Source: Gammaproteobacteria bacterium (GTDB lineage Bacteria > Pseudomonadota > Gammaproteobacteria > Thiotrichales > Thiotrichaceae). From it: a DNA stretch of 41,318 nucleotides. Below are positions 8,730-17,120 of this stretch, in pieces. Both the position numbers and the translations under genes were made by a program. The stretch spans positions 1 to 41,318 of the forward strand of contig JAHJJD010000114.1 of the NCBI GenBank assembly GCA_018822845.1. The letters are read 5' to 3'. The notes beneath the pieces are model-generated. The model had not been told where the DNA came from and ran no database searches. It worked only from the letters and a program-made list of their open reading frames with translations. Each line of letters opens with the position of its first letter. Within the stretch, counting starts at the first letter, position 1.

Positions 8730-9668
8730 ATGCAAGCGATCCTCGCCAATCCACGCGGCTTTTGCGCCGGTGTTGACCGCGCCATTGAAATTGTTGACCG
8801 CGCGCTGGAAGTGCTCGGCGCGCCGGTCTATGTGCGCCACGAAGTCGTCCACAACCGTTTCGTGGTCAATAACCTGCGTGACAAGGGCGCGATCTTCGTG
8901 CAGGAACTGGATGAAGTGCCGGATGATGCCACCGTGATTTTCAGCGCCCACGGCGTTTCCCGCGCGGTGCAGGAAGAAGCCAAACGGCGTGGCCTGAAAG
9001 TGTTCGACGCCACCTGCCCGTTGGTGACCAAAGTACATATCGAAGTGATGCGTTACAGCCGTGAAGGGCGCGAAACCATCCTCATCGGCCACAAGAACCA
9101 CCCGGAAGTGGAAGGCACCATGGGGCAGTACGACACTGCTTTCGGCGGTGCTGTCTATCGGGTCGACTCCCCCGAGGAAGTGGCGGAATTGCAGGTCAAC
9201 AACCCGGAAAAGCTCGCCTTCGTCACCCAGACTACCCTGTCGGTGGATGACGCTTCCATCGTCATCGACGCCCTGCGCCAGCGTTTCCCCGCCATCGTCG
9301 GGCCAAAGAAGGATGACATTTGCTACGCCACCCAGAACCGCCAGGATGCGCTGAAAAAGCTGGCGGATGAAAGTGATCTGGTGCTGGTGGTTGGCTCGCC
9401 CAACAGTTCCAATTCCAACCGTTTGCGCGAAATTGCCGAGAAGCGCGGCACCCCGGCCTATCTGATTGATGGTGCGGAAGACATCCGTGCGGAATGGCTG
9501 GCAGGCAGGCAAAGTATTGGCGTGACGGCTGGTGCTTCCGCCCCGGAGGTGCTGGTGGAAGGGGTGATAGCCCACCTGCAAGCCCACGGCGCGAATGTGC
9601 GGGTGCAGGATTCCGGCATCAGCGAGAATGTGTCATTCGTACTGCCGAAAGAGCTGCGTAAGGTCTGA
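8730..9668 (+). CDS. ispH: 4-hydroxy-3-methylbut-2-enyl diphosphate reductase
   Basis: A 312-residue [4Fe-4S] enzyme giving IPP and DMAPP from HMBPP, the last step of the MEP isoprenoid pathway. The three cluster cysteines are at C12 (RGFCAGVD), C96 (DATCPLV) and C198 ([10 protein letters not shown]). The catalytic Glu is in HPEVEGT (E126) and the substrate-binding histidines are in RHEVVHN and SAHGVS. The ATG at 8730 matches the E. coli N-terminus ([17 protein letters not shown]). An in-frame ATG at 8712 would add only six residues. The frame continues upstream over fkpB, but that part is a shadow. Confidence 0.97.
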   Translation: MQAILANPRGFCAGVDRAIEIVDRALEVLGAPVYVRHEVVHNRFVVNNLRDKGAIFVQELDEVPDDATVIFSAHGVSRAVQEEAKRRGLKVFDATCPLVTKVHIEVMRYSREGRETILIGHKNHPEVEGTMGQYDTAFGGAVYRVDSPEEVAELQVNNPEKLAFVTQTTLSVDDASIVIDALRQRFPAIVGPKKDDICYATQNRQDALKKLADESDLVLVVGSPNSSNSNRLREIAEKRGTPAYLIDGAEDIRAEWLAGRQSIGVTAGASAPEVLVEGVIAHLQAHGANVRVQDSGISENVSFVLPKELRKV

Positions 9669-9680
9669 TGGGTATGGGTT

Positions 9681-10271
9681 TTAACAACCGGTGTTGCCAA
9701 CCTTGCAGGAGCTGGCCCGCCCGGTAATCGGCTTGATTTTCACCAGATATACATTTTCATCATTCCGCCGGAGGTTCAGCGTACCGCTGAATGAAGTATT
9801 GCCATTGGGCAGATAGCGGATGGCCCGGCCCAGGGTAGAACCAGCCGTATCGGGGCGCACGGTCAGGCTGCTCATACCGCTTGGCACATCTTCGCTCAGT
9901 ATTGTCTCAGGGGCTTCTGCCGTACCGTTGCCGTCAAAATCACAGACATTCGTGGTATCAATCACTTCGTCGGGATTACAGTCGACAAAAATGATCCAGC
10001 CATCCTCAAATCCTGCGCCAGCAGCTGCATCAGCAGCGGTTGCGCAGGTATTGTCGGCTGCCTTGGCGCACATGGTAACGGGGAATGAACGTTTGATGGC
10101 TTCTGAGCGGGTATAAAAGATAGCTGAAAAAAGCTGGTTGTTGATGGCGGTGAGGCGATTGTTTTCCATCATGCTGCTGAGGGACGGTGCCGCAACCGAG
10201 GCGAGTATGGCAACAACGGCCAGTGTCACCATCAGCTCAACAAGTGTCATGCCTTGCTGTTTATTGTTCAT
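9681..10271 (-). CDS. FimT/GspH-like type IV pseudopilin
   Basis: A 196-residue prepilin-like protein. MNNKQQG-MTLVELMVTLAVVAIL is a classic class III leader, with cleavage by PilD-type peptidase after Gly7 and the +5 Glu present. It is followed by the hydrophobic alpha-1 spine. The C-terminal globular part contains IRYLPNGNTSFSGTLNLRR, the typical FimT/GspH end, and a cysteine pair (SCKVGNTGC) that could close a terminal loop. Minor pseudopilins of this group prime pilus assembly or bind DNA during uptake. The gene stands alone here, without pilV, pilW, pilX or pilE neighbours, so its partners must be elsewhere. Confidence 0.88.
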   Translation of the reverse strand: MNNKQQGMTLVELMVTLAVVAILASVAAPSLSSMMENNRLTAINNQLFSAIFYTRSEAIKRSFPVTMCAKAADNTCATAADAAAGAGFEDGWIIFVDCNPDEVIDTTNVCDFDGNGTAEAPETILSEDVPSGMSSLTVRPDTAGSTLGRAIRYLPNGNTSFSGTLNLRRNDENVYLVKIKPITGRASSCKVGNTGC

Positions 10272-10395
10272 GATGCTTTCCTTCCGGGTATGTTATTTTT
10301 GGGATTCAGGAAAGAGAAGGCGTCCATGCCATGCACGTACTTCCATATTGACGCAGAGTATACAGATTCACCCCGACCGGGAAGGGTACAAGAGG

Positions 10396-11289
10396 ATGAA
10401 CGGCTTTCCAAAGCAGACCAGTAACGCGCTCGAAAATATGCTCAAGCAGCATTTCGGCGCATCCATCCACTTGCAGGCGTTGGAACCCGTCGGTGGCGGG
10501 TGCATCAACCAGACCTGCAAGGCCACACTCGCTGACGGTTCCGTCTGGTTCATCAAGCTCAGTCAGGCTGGCAGGCTCGACATGTTCGTGGCGGAAAGCG
10601 ATGGCCTGCACGCCATTCGCGCCACCAACACCCTCTATGCGCCCGAACCGGTCGGCTACGGAACGGCGGAAAACAGCGCCTGCCTGATCCTTGAATACCT
10701 CGACCTGCGCGGTCGCAGCCAGTCACGGCTGGCGGGCGAACAACTGGCGGCCATGCATCGGCACACGGCGGAACGGTTCGGCTGGTTGCGCGACAACACC
10801 ATCGGCAGCACCATGCAGCGCAACCGCCAGCATGACGACTGGGTGGAATTCTGGCGGCAGGAACGGCTGGTTTTCCAGCTCAGGCTGGCCCGGCACAACG
10901 CCTACCCGACACGTGCCTATGAGCAGGGAATGCAACTGGCCGCAAAGCTGGATGCTTTCTTCACCGACTACCAGCCGCAGGCTTCACTGCTGCACGGCGA
11001 TTTGTGGGGCGGCAATATGGCGTTTGCGCAGGATGGCAGACCGGTCATTTTCGACCCGGCGGTGTATTACGGCGACCGCGAAGCCGATCTGGCGATGACG
11101 GAATTGTTTGGTGGTTTTGATGCGGAATTTTACGCCGCCTACAATAGCGCATGGCCGCTGGATGCTGGCTACAAGGTACGCAAGACGCTTTACAACCTTT
11201 ACCATATCCTCAACCATTTCAACCTGTTTGGTGGTGGCTACGGGATGCAGGCGGCGCGCATGACGGAAAGCCTGTTGGCGCAGGTTTGA
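10396..11289 (+). CDS. Fructosamine kinase-family protein
   Basis: A 297-residue aminoglycoside phosphotransferase-fold kinase of the fructosamine/ketosamine-3-kinase (YniA) family, inferred to phosphorylate glycated amines so that they decompose. Visible motifs are GGGCINQT (nucleotide loop), SLLHGDLWGGNMAF (catalytic loop with the base Asp) and VIFDPAVYYGDREADLAMTELFGGF (metal-binding DPA/DREAD). The ATG at 10396 gives the standard family length, with GAAGGG upstream. The frame is open further upstream but is antisense to the pseudopilin there. Its TGA abuts directly on the stop codon of the convergent trkH gene, with no spacer. Confidence 0.93.
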   Translation: MNGFPKQTSNALENMLKQHFGASIHLQALEPVGGGCINQTCKATLADGSVWFIKLSQAGRLDMFVAESDGLHAIRATNTLYAPEPVGYGTAENSACLILEYLDLRGRSQSRLAGEQLAAMHRHTAERFGWLRDNTIGSTMQRNRQHDDWVEFWRQERLVFQLRLARHNAYPTRAYEQGMQLAAKLDAFFTDYQPQASLLHGDLWGGNMAFAQDGRPVIFDPAVYYGDREADLAMTELFGGFDAEFYAAYNSAWPLDAGYKVRKTLYNLYHILNHFNLFGGGYGMQAARMTESLLAQV

Positions 11290-12741
11290 TTATTTGCGCC
11301 AGAAAGCAGGGGTGAGTATAACCAGCATGGTAAACAGCTCCAGCCGCCCCATCAGCATCGCCAGACACAGCCACCATTTCGAGAAATCATCCATTCCCTG
11401 GAAAGTTGCTGCGACCTCGCCCAGCCCTGGCCCCAGATTGTTCAGCGTGGCTGCCACTGCCGAAAACGCCGTCACCTGATCATATCCCTGCGCCATCAGC
11501 ACCAACATGAACACCACGAATACCGCGATATAAACCGAAAAGAACCCCCATACGGCATCCACCACATTTTCCGGCAAGGGCTGGCGGTTTACCTTGATGC
11601 TAAAGCGCGCATTCGGATGGATCAGGCGGCTGACCTCGCGCATCCCCTGTTTCACCAACAGCAGGAAACGGATTACCTTGATGCCACCTGCTGTTGACGC
11701 CGCGCAACCGCCCACAAAACTGGCGAGTAGTAGCAGCACTGGCAGGAATCCTGGCCATTGGCTGTACCCGGTGGTGGTAAACCCCGTGGTGGTGCCAATC
11801 GATACCACATGAAACAGTGCATGGCGCAGGGCTTCCGACAGTTCCGTATGCGTCTGGGTATACAGGAGGTAGGTGGCGCTGATCACCGATAATGCCAGCA
11901 TCATGCTGATGTAAGTGCGGAACTCGGAATCCCGCCAATACCCTGACATGTTGGCGCTGCGCCAGGCAATGAAATGCAGGCCGAAGTTTGCCCCCGACAA
12001 CAGCATGAAAACCATTGCCACCGACTCGATTGCATGGTTGTCGAAATGCCCGATACTACTGTCGTGGGTGGAAAATCCGCCGATCGCCACAGTAGTGAAA
12101 CTGTGTGAAACTGCATCGAACCAGTCCATGCCCGCCAGCCGGAAAGCCAATGCACAAAATACTGTCAACGATAGATAGATATACCACAGCAACTTGGCCG
12201 TTTCGGTAATGCGTGGGGTCAGTTTGGAATCCTTCATTGGCCCCGGCGTCTCCGCCCGGTACAACTGCATCCCCCCCACGCCCAGCATCGGCAGTATCGC
12301 CACTGCCAGCACGATGATGCCCATGCCGCCCAGCCATTGCAGTTCCTGCCGGTAAAACAGCAGTGAGCGAGGCAAACCATCCAGCCCCAGAATCACGGTT
12401 GCCCCGGTCGTGGTCAGCCCCGAAACAGATTCAAATACCGCATCCGTCACGGAAATTTCCAGGGAATCCGACAGCACGAATGGCACGGCACCCGACGTCC
12501 CCAGCACAGTCCAGAACAGCACCACGATCAGGAAACCATCGCGTGAACGCAACTCGCGGCGTTCCCGGCGCACTGGCAGCCACGTGATCAGGCCGCCGGT
12601 CAACACCAGCACAAAACCTTTCCAGAATGGGGCCAGTTCCGGGTCGCCCATCATCCAGCCGACCAGGATAGGTGGCAGCATGGTCAGGCTGAAGGTCATC
12701 AGCAGCAAGCCGAGAATCCGTTGTATTACCTTGAACTGCAT
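11290..12741 (-). CDS. trkH: Trk potassium uptake channel subunit TrkH (copy 1)
   Basis: A 483-residue inner-membrane K+ translocating subunit of the SKT superfamily, with four M1-P-M2 repeats. Selectivity-filter loops are TTTGATVILG, TVAIGGFSTHDSS, GTTTGFTTTGYSQWPGF and ATLNNLGPGLGEVA. It ends with LFTMLVILTPAFWRK, as TrkH proteins do. It is the last gene of the trkA-trkH-trkH unit, 20 bp after the second copy. It is very similar to that copy in sequence and identical in length. Its third filter (TTTGFTTTG) differs from copy 2 and is closer to E. coli TrkH. It needs the TrkA RCK protein for gating. Confidence 0.96.
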   Translation of the reverse strand: MQFKVIQRILGLLLMTFSLTMLPPILVGWMMGDPELAPFWKGFVLVLTGGLITWLPVRRERRELRSRDGFLIVVLFWTVLGTSGAVPFVLSDSLEISVTDAVFESVSGLTTTGATVILGLDGLPRSLLFYRQELQWLGGMGIIVLAVAILPMLGVGGMQLYRAETPGPMKDSKLTPRITETAKLLWYIYLSLTVFCALAFRLAGMDWFDAVSHSFTTVAIGGFSTHDSSIGHFDNHAIESVAMVFMLLSGANFGLHFIAWRSANMSGYWRDSEFRTYISMMLALSVISATYLLYTQTHTELSEALRHALFHVVSIGTTTGFTTTGYSQWPGFLPVLLLLASFVGGCAASTAGGIKVIRFLLLVKQGMREVSRLIHPNARFSIKVNRQPLPENVVDAVWGFFSVYIAVFVVFMLVLMAQGYDQVTAFSAVAATLNNLGPGLGEVAATFQGMDDFSKWWLCLAMLMGRLELFTMLVILTPAFWRK

Positions 12742-12761
12742 TCAGTTTTTGAGAATCCCTG

Positions 12762-14213
12762 TTAGCGCCGCCAGAAAGCGGGAGTAAACAACACCAGTAC
12801 GGTGAACAGTTCCAGCCGTCCCATCAGCATTGCCAGCGACAGCCACCACTTGGAAAAATCGTTCAGCCCGGCAAAGTTGGAAGCCACATCGCCAAGCCCC
12901 ACCCCCATGTTGTTCAGGGTGGCGGCAACGGCGGCAAAGGCCGTGACCTGATTTTCCCCAGCCGCCATGATACCCAGCATGAACACCGAGAACACGGCAA
13001 TATACATGGCGAAAAACCCCCACACCGCTTTTACCACCTTTTCAGGGACCGGTTCGCGGTTTATCTTGACATGCAGTTGGGCGCTGGGGTGTGACAGCAG
13101 GTTCATTTCGCGAAAACCCTGTTTCATCAGCAACAGGAAACGGATCACCTTGAGACCACCTCCGGTAGAGCCTGCACAACCACCGACAAAGCTGGCAAAG
13201 ACCAGCAGGACAGGCAGGAAGTTTGGCCAGATGGAATGATCCGTGATCAGCAGTCCGGTCGAGGTCATGACCGAAGTAACATGGAACAGTGCAAAGCGGA
13301 AAGCTTCCTCCACATTGGAGGCGGTGTTGAACTTCCACAACATCGCCGTTGCCACGCAGGTCATCAGCAGGATCACCAGTAAATAGGTCCTGAATTCGGA
13401 ATCGCGCCAGTAGAGGCCAGGATGCAGGGAACGCCACGCCAGAAAGTGCAGGCTGAAATTCATGCCTGCCAGGAACATGAACACTACCGTGATGTAATCG
13501 ATGGCCGGGTTGTCGAAAAAGCCGATGCTGGAATCATGGGTGGAAAATCCGCCGGTCGACAGCGCCGAAAAGGCATGGCACACGGCGTCGTACCAGTTCA
13601 TGCCTGCTACCCGGTAGGCCAGGATGCACAGCAAGGTCAGCGCCAGATACACATACCACAACAGCTTGGCGGTTTCGGTAATGCGCGGGGTCAGTTTGGC
13701 GTCCTTGATTGGCCCCGGCGTTTCTGCCCGGTAAAGCTGCATTCCTCCGACCCCCAGCATGGGCAGGATGGCAACCGCCAGTACGATGATGCCCATGCCG
13801 CCCAGCCAGTGCAGTTCCATGCGGTAAAAGTTGATGGAGCGTGGCAGGCTGTCAATGCCAACCAGCACGGTGGCACCGGTGGTGGTAAAGCCGGATACCG
13901 TTTCAAAGAAGGCGTCGGCGGCACTCAGGTTGAGTTCTTCCGCCAGCAGGAAAGGTGTTGTGCCTGCCGCGCTGAGGATGGTCCAGAACAGCACCGCAAT
14001 CAGGAAACCGTCGCGCAGGCGCAGGTCGCGGCCTTCGCTGCGTACGGGCCACCACATCGCCAACCCCGCCAGCAGGATCAGCAGAAAGCCATCCCAGAAA
14101 GGTGCAAGCTGCGGGTCGCCCATGATCCACCCAACCAGGATCGGTGGCAGCATGGTCAGGCTGAACACCATCAGCAACAGACCCAGGATACGCTGGATGA
14201 CTTTGAATTGCAT
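12762..14213 (-). CDS. trkH: Trk potassium uptake channel subunit TrkH (copy 2)
   Basis: A 483-residue paralogue of the neighbouring TrkH, located directly downstream of trkA (3 bp gap). Both proteins begin MQFKVIQRILGLLLM, and they align throughout without length change, so this is a tandem duplication. Filter loops are TTTGATVLVG, ALSTGGFSTHDSS, MTSTGLLITDHSIWPNF and ATLNNMGVGLGDVA. The third loop, TSTGLLITD, departs from the usual T-T-x-G-F-T-T/S-T pattern. The other three are conserved. E. coli likewise has two subunits (TrkH and prophage TrkG), so different affinity or ion preference is plausible but unproven. Confidence 0.96.
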   Translation of the reverse strand: MQFKVIQRILGLLLMVFSLTMLPPILVGWIMGDPQLAPFWDGFLLILLAGLAMWWPVRSEGRDLRLRDGFLIAVLFWTILSAAGTTPFLLAEELNLSAADAFFETVSGFTTTGATVLVGIDSLPRSINFYRMELHWLGGMGIIVLAVAILPMLGVGGMQLYRAETPGPIKDAKLTPRITETAKLLWYVYLALTLLCILAYRVAGMNWYDAVCHAFSALSTGGFSTHDSSIGFFDNPAIDYITVVFMFLAGMNFSLHFLAWRSLHPGLYWRDSEFRTYLLVILLMTCVATAMLWKFNTASNVEEAFRFALFHVTSVMTSTGLLITDHSIWPNFLPVLLVFASFVGGCAGSTGGGLKVIRFLLLMKQGFREMNLLSHPSAQLHVKINREPVPEKVVKAVWGFFAMYIAVFSVFMLGIMAAGENQVTAFAAVAATLNNMGVGLGDVASNFAGLNDFSKWWLSLAMLMGRLELFTVLVLFTPAFWRR

Positions 14214-14216
14214 ACA

Positions 14217-15590
14217 TCAGAAGAAGTGGATGCCTACCTGGAACAGCTTTTCAACCGCAGGCACATAGCGTTTGTCGGTGACGAACATGATCACATGGTC
14301 ATTGGCGCTAATGACAAGCTCGCCGTCGGCCATCAGGATTTCATCCCCCCGTACCAGCGCTCCGATGTTGGCACCTGGCGGCAACTTGATTTCATCCAGC
14401 CGTCTGCCGACCACGCGGGAGGTTTTGAAATCGCCGTGGGCGACTACCTCGATGGCTTCCGCCGAACCGCGCCGCAAGGCATGCACCGCCACGATGTCAC
14501 CCCGGCGGATGTGGGTCAGCAGCGCACCGATCGTTACCTGCTGCGGGGAAATCGCCAGGTCGATGCTGCTTTCCACCAGATCCAGGTAACTCGGGCGGTT
14601 GATCAGGCACATGACGCGCTTGGCACCGAGCCGTTTGGCCAGCATGGAGGAGAGGATGTTGGCTTCGTCGTCATTGGTGATGGCGATGAAGACATCGGTG
14701 TTTTCGATGTTTTCCTCAACCAGCAGGTCTTCGTCGGCGGCGTCGCCTTCCAGCACGATGGTCTTGTCGAGGCGTTCGGCCAGCTTGGCGGCGCGCTCAT
14801 TGTTCTTCTCGATGATTTTGACCTGGTAGCGGGCGTCTTCCAGCAGGCGTGCCAGCCGGTTGCCGATGTTGCCGCCACCAGCGAGGATGATGCGCTTGTA
14901 AGGTTTGTCCAGTTTGCGCAGTTCGCTGATGATGGCACGGATGTGTTTGGGGCTGGCGATGAAAAAGATTTCGTCGTCGATTTCAACCACGCTTTCGCCA
15001 GTGGGAATGATTGGTTTGCCTTTACGGAACATGGCGGCGACCCGTGCCTTGATGCCTGGCATGTGTTCGCGCATTTCCTGCAATTGGTGGCCGATCAGTG
15101 GGCCATCCTGCAATGCCTTGACCCCAACCATCTGCACCTTGCCATTGGCGAAATTGAGCACCTGCAACGCGCCGGGGTGGGAAACCAGGCGGAAAATGTG
15201 TTCCGTCACCAGTTGCTCCGGGCTGATCAGCACGTCGATGGGTACGGCTTCGGGGCCGAACAACTCCTTGCGGTCAAGGTAGTGGGAGGAGCGGATGCGG
15301 GCAATCTTGGTGGGGGTGCGGTACAAGGTGTGCGCGATCTGACAGGCGGCCATGTTGATTTCGTCGCTGTTGGTCACGGCCACCAGCATGTCGGCATCCT
15401 CGATGCCAGCGCGTTCCAGTACACGCGGGTAGGATGCCTGACCGACTTCCACCCGCACATCCAGCTTTTCACGCAAATCCCGCAGGGCAGCGGCATTGGT
15501 GTCGATAATGGTGATGTCGTTGTCTTCGCTGGCCAGCGATTCGGCTAGCGAATGCCCGACTTGTCCGGCTCCCAGGATCAGGATTTTCAT
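14217..15590 (-). CDS. trkA: Trk system potassium-binding regulatory protein TrkA
   Basis: A 457-residue peripheral membrane protein with two tandem RCK modules. Each has an N-terminal Rossmann NAD-binding half ([20 protein letters not shown] at the start and [17 protein letters not shown] near residue 237) and a TrkA_C half. It gates TrkH in response to nucleotides. It lies 9 bp after ntrX and 3 bp before trkH copy 2, consistent with one transcript. The long antisense plus-strand frame covering this region is a coding shadow. Confidence 0.97.
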   Translation of the reverse strand: MKILILGAGQVGHSLAESLASEDNDITIIDTNAAALRDLREKLDVRVEVGQASYPRVLERAGIEDADMLVAVTNSDEINMAACQIAHTLYRTPTKIARIRSSHYLDRKELFGPEAVPIDVLISPEQLVTEHIFRLVSHPGALQVLNFANGKVQMVGVKALQDGPLIGHQLQEMREHMPGIKARVAAMFRKGKPIIPTGESVVEIDDEIFFIASPKHIRAIISELRKLDKPYKRIILAGGGNIGNRLARLLEDARYQVKIIEKNNERAAKLAERLDKTIVLEGDAADEDLLVEENIENTDVFIAITNDDEANILSSMLAKRLGAKRVMCLINRPSYLDLVESSIDLAISPQQVTIGALLTHIRRGDIVAVHALRRGSAEAIEVVAHGDFKTSRVVGRRLDEIKLPPGANIGALVRGDEILMADGELVISANDHVIMFVTDKRYVPAVEKLFQVGIHFF

Positions 15591-15599
15591 TGTATTGTG

Positions 15600-16982
15600 T
15601 TAGCGTCCGAATTTTTTGGGGTCGACATCCAGGGAACGCATTTTGCGGTACAGATGGGTGCGTTCCATCTTGACCATATCCGCCAGTTTGCTGACGTTGC
15701 CATCCACCTTTTTGAGCTGGTAAATCAGGTAATCGTGTTCGAACTGTTCGCGTGCCTGACGCAATGGCAGGTCGAACAGGCTTTCCGGTGCCTGACCGAT
15801 TTCCTGCGAGAATACCGGAATGCGTGCGCCGACAGCTTCTTCCGCCTCCTCCAGCGATACTTCGGTTTCGGTGCCGAGGATTAGCAGGCGCTGCACCAGA
15901 TTGCGCAGTTCGCGGATGTTGCCCGGCCAGGAATGGTTGCGCAGGAAATTTTGCGCAGGCAGGGCAATGTGCCGGTAGGGCAGGCCATCCTGTGCGGTCA
16001 GCGCGTCGACGTAATGGTTGAGCAGTTCAGGCACGTCTTCGGCGTGTTCACGCAGCGGCGGGATCATCAGTGGCACCACGTTCAGCAGGTAGTAGAGTTC
16101 CTCATTGAATTTGCCGCCCGCTACGTCATCCTGCAAGTCATGGGTGGAAGACACCATCAGGGTGGTATCCATGTCTACCCACTCGCTGCCGCCGATGCGC
16201 ATGAAACGGTTTTCCTTGAGGGCGTGCAACAAGCGGGACTGGGTGTCAGTGTCCAGCTCGAAAATTTCCGCCAGATACAGCACGCTGCCGTTGGCTTCGT
16301 CGAGCAGGCCGTACTGGATCTTGCCGTTTTCCTCGCTGCCGAACAGCAGTTTGCCCAGCGAGGCAGTGGTGGCTGCGCTGGAGGAAAGGGCGGTGCGCAC
16401 GAACGGGCGATCCTTGCGTGGGCTGCGGGCATGGATGTAGCGGGCGAAGGATTCCTTGCCGACCCCCGGTTCGCCGTACAACAGGACACAGGTGTTGTGT
16501 TGGGCGATGCGTTTGGCCTGTTCGCGCAGGCGCTGCATGGCCTGGCTGTTGCCGACCGGTTCGAGCGTGCCAGCCACCTGTTTGCGCAGACCCCGGTTTT
16601 CCTGCTCAAGTTGGCTGGAGCGCAACGCATTGCTGATGGTCAGCAGCATCTTGGCCATCGACAACGGCTTTTCGATGAAATCATACGCGCCGAGTTTGGT
16701 GGCCTCGACGGCGGTTTCAATGGTGCCGTGGCCTGACATCATCACCACCGGGCAGCACAGGGTTTCATTTTCGCGCCACTCCTTGAGCAGGGAAATGCCG
16801 TCCTGCCCCGGCATCCAGATGTCCAGCAGGATCAGGTCGGGTTTGCGGCTGCGGTGCAGTTCGCGCGCCTTGGCGGCGTTTTCGGCAGTAACGACCCGGT
16901 AGCCTTCGTCTTCCAGAATTTCACTGACAAGCTGGCGGATATCCGGCTCGTCGTCCACGACCATGATGTATTGTGCTGTCAT
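15600..16982 (-). CDS. ntrX: NtrX-like response regulator with degenerate AAA+ domain
   Basis: A 460-residue protein: receiver domain (1-120; acidic pair D10/D11, phospho-acceptor D54 in LILLDIWMPG, K105), AAA+ region (about 140-380) and a Fis-type DNA-binding helix-turn-helix (about 425-455, GNVSKLADMVKMERTHLYRK). Walker A is kept (GEPGVGK, 170-176), as is the sensor II motif WPGNIREL. The GAFTGA loop expected after LLFGSEENG is absent. Walker B reads LYLAEI instead of LFLDEI, and the FREDLYYRL arginine-finger stretch reads FNEELYYLL. It is therefore unlikely to be a sigma-54 activator or an active ATPase. It is encoded immediately after its likely kinase NtrY and ahead of trkA. Confidence 0.92.
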   Translation of the reverse strand: MTAQYIMVVDDEPDIRQLVSEILEDEGYRVVTAENAAKARELHRSRKPDLILLDIWMPGQDGISLLKEWRENETLCCPVVMMSGHGTIETAVEATKLGAYDFIEKPLSMAKMLLTISNALRSSQLEQENRGLRKQVAGTLEPVGNSQAMQRLREQAKRIAQHNTCVLLYGEPGVGKESFARYIHARSPRKDRPFVRTALSSSAATTASLGKLLFGSEENGKIQYGLLDEANGSVLYLAEIFELDTDTQSRLLHALKENRFMRIGGSEWVDMDTTLMVSSTHDLQDDVAGGKFNEELYYLLNVVPLMIPPLREHAEDVPELLNHYVDALTAQDGLPYRHIALPAQNFLRNHSWPGNIRELRNLVQRLLILGTETEVSLEEAEEAVGARIPVFSQEIGQAPESLFDLPLRQAREQFEHDYLIYQLKKVDGNVSKLADMVKMERTHLYRKMRSLDVDPKKFGR

Positions 16983-17008
16983 TTATCCCTGCTCCTTTAG
17001 TATTTTTA

Positions 17009-17111
17009 CCCCTCACCCCAACCCCTCTCCCTCAAGGGGAGAGGGGCTAAGAACTTCTCTTTCTTACTCCCCCTCGCCCCTTGAGGGAGAGGGGGCTGGG
17101 GGGTGAGGGGG
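17009..17111. repeat. GC-rich palindromic intergenic element (double unit)
   Basis: Two units in inverted orientation between ntrY and ntrX: 17009-17047 (CCCCTCACCCCAACCCC...) and 17069-17111 (...GGCTGGGGGGTGAGGGGG). Each unit also contains its own shorter palindrome built on CCCTCAAGGGG or CCCCTTGAGGG. Related units occur at 33367-33405 and, in variant form, inside fmt. It is probably a REP/MITE-like mobile palindrome. Between cotranscribed genes its RNA hairpins may modulate expression or decay. Confidence 0.8.
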
Positions 17112-17120
17112 TTCTTCCCT

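Noticed and set aside
7880-8785. 301-codon minus-strand frame opposite the lipoprotein and fkpB
   Set aside because: Shadow of two plus-strand genes; no start signal or family resemblance.
13422-15548. A 708-codon open frame on the plus strand across trkH copy 2 and trkA
   Set aside because: It is antisense to two clearly conserved genes, has low-complexity His/Gln/Asp/Val composition typical of a shadow frame, and shows no recognisable domain.
17009-17111. CRISPR-like repeat array
   Set aside because: The units are inverted, not directly repeated with regular unique spacers, and no cas gene is near. They are palindromic elements.
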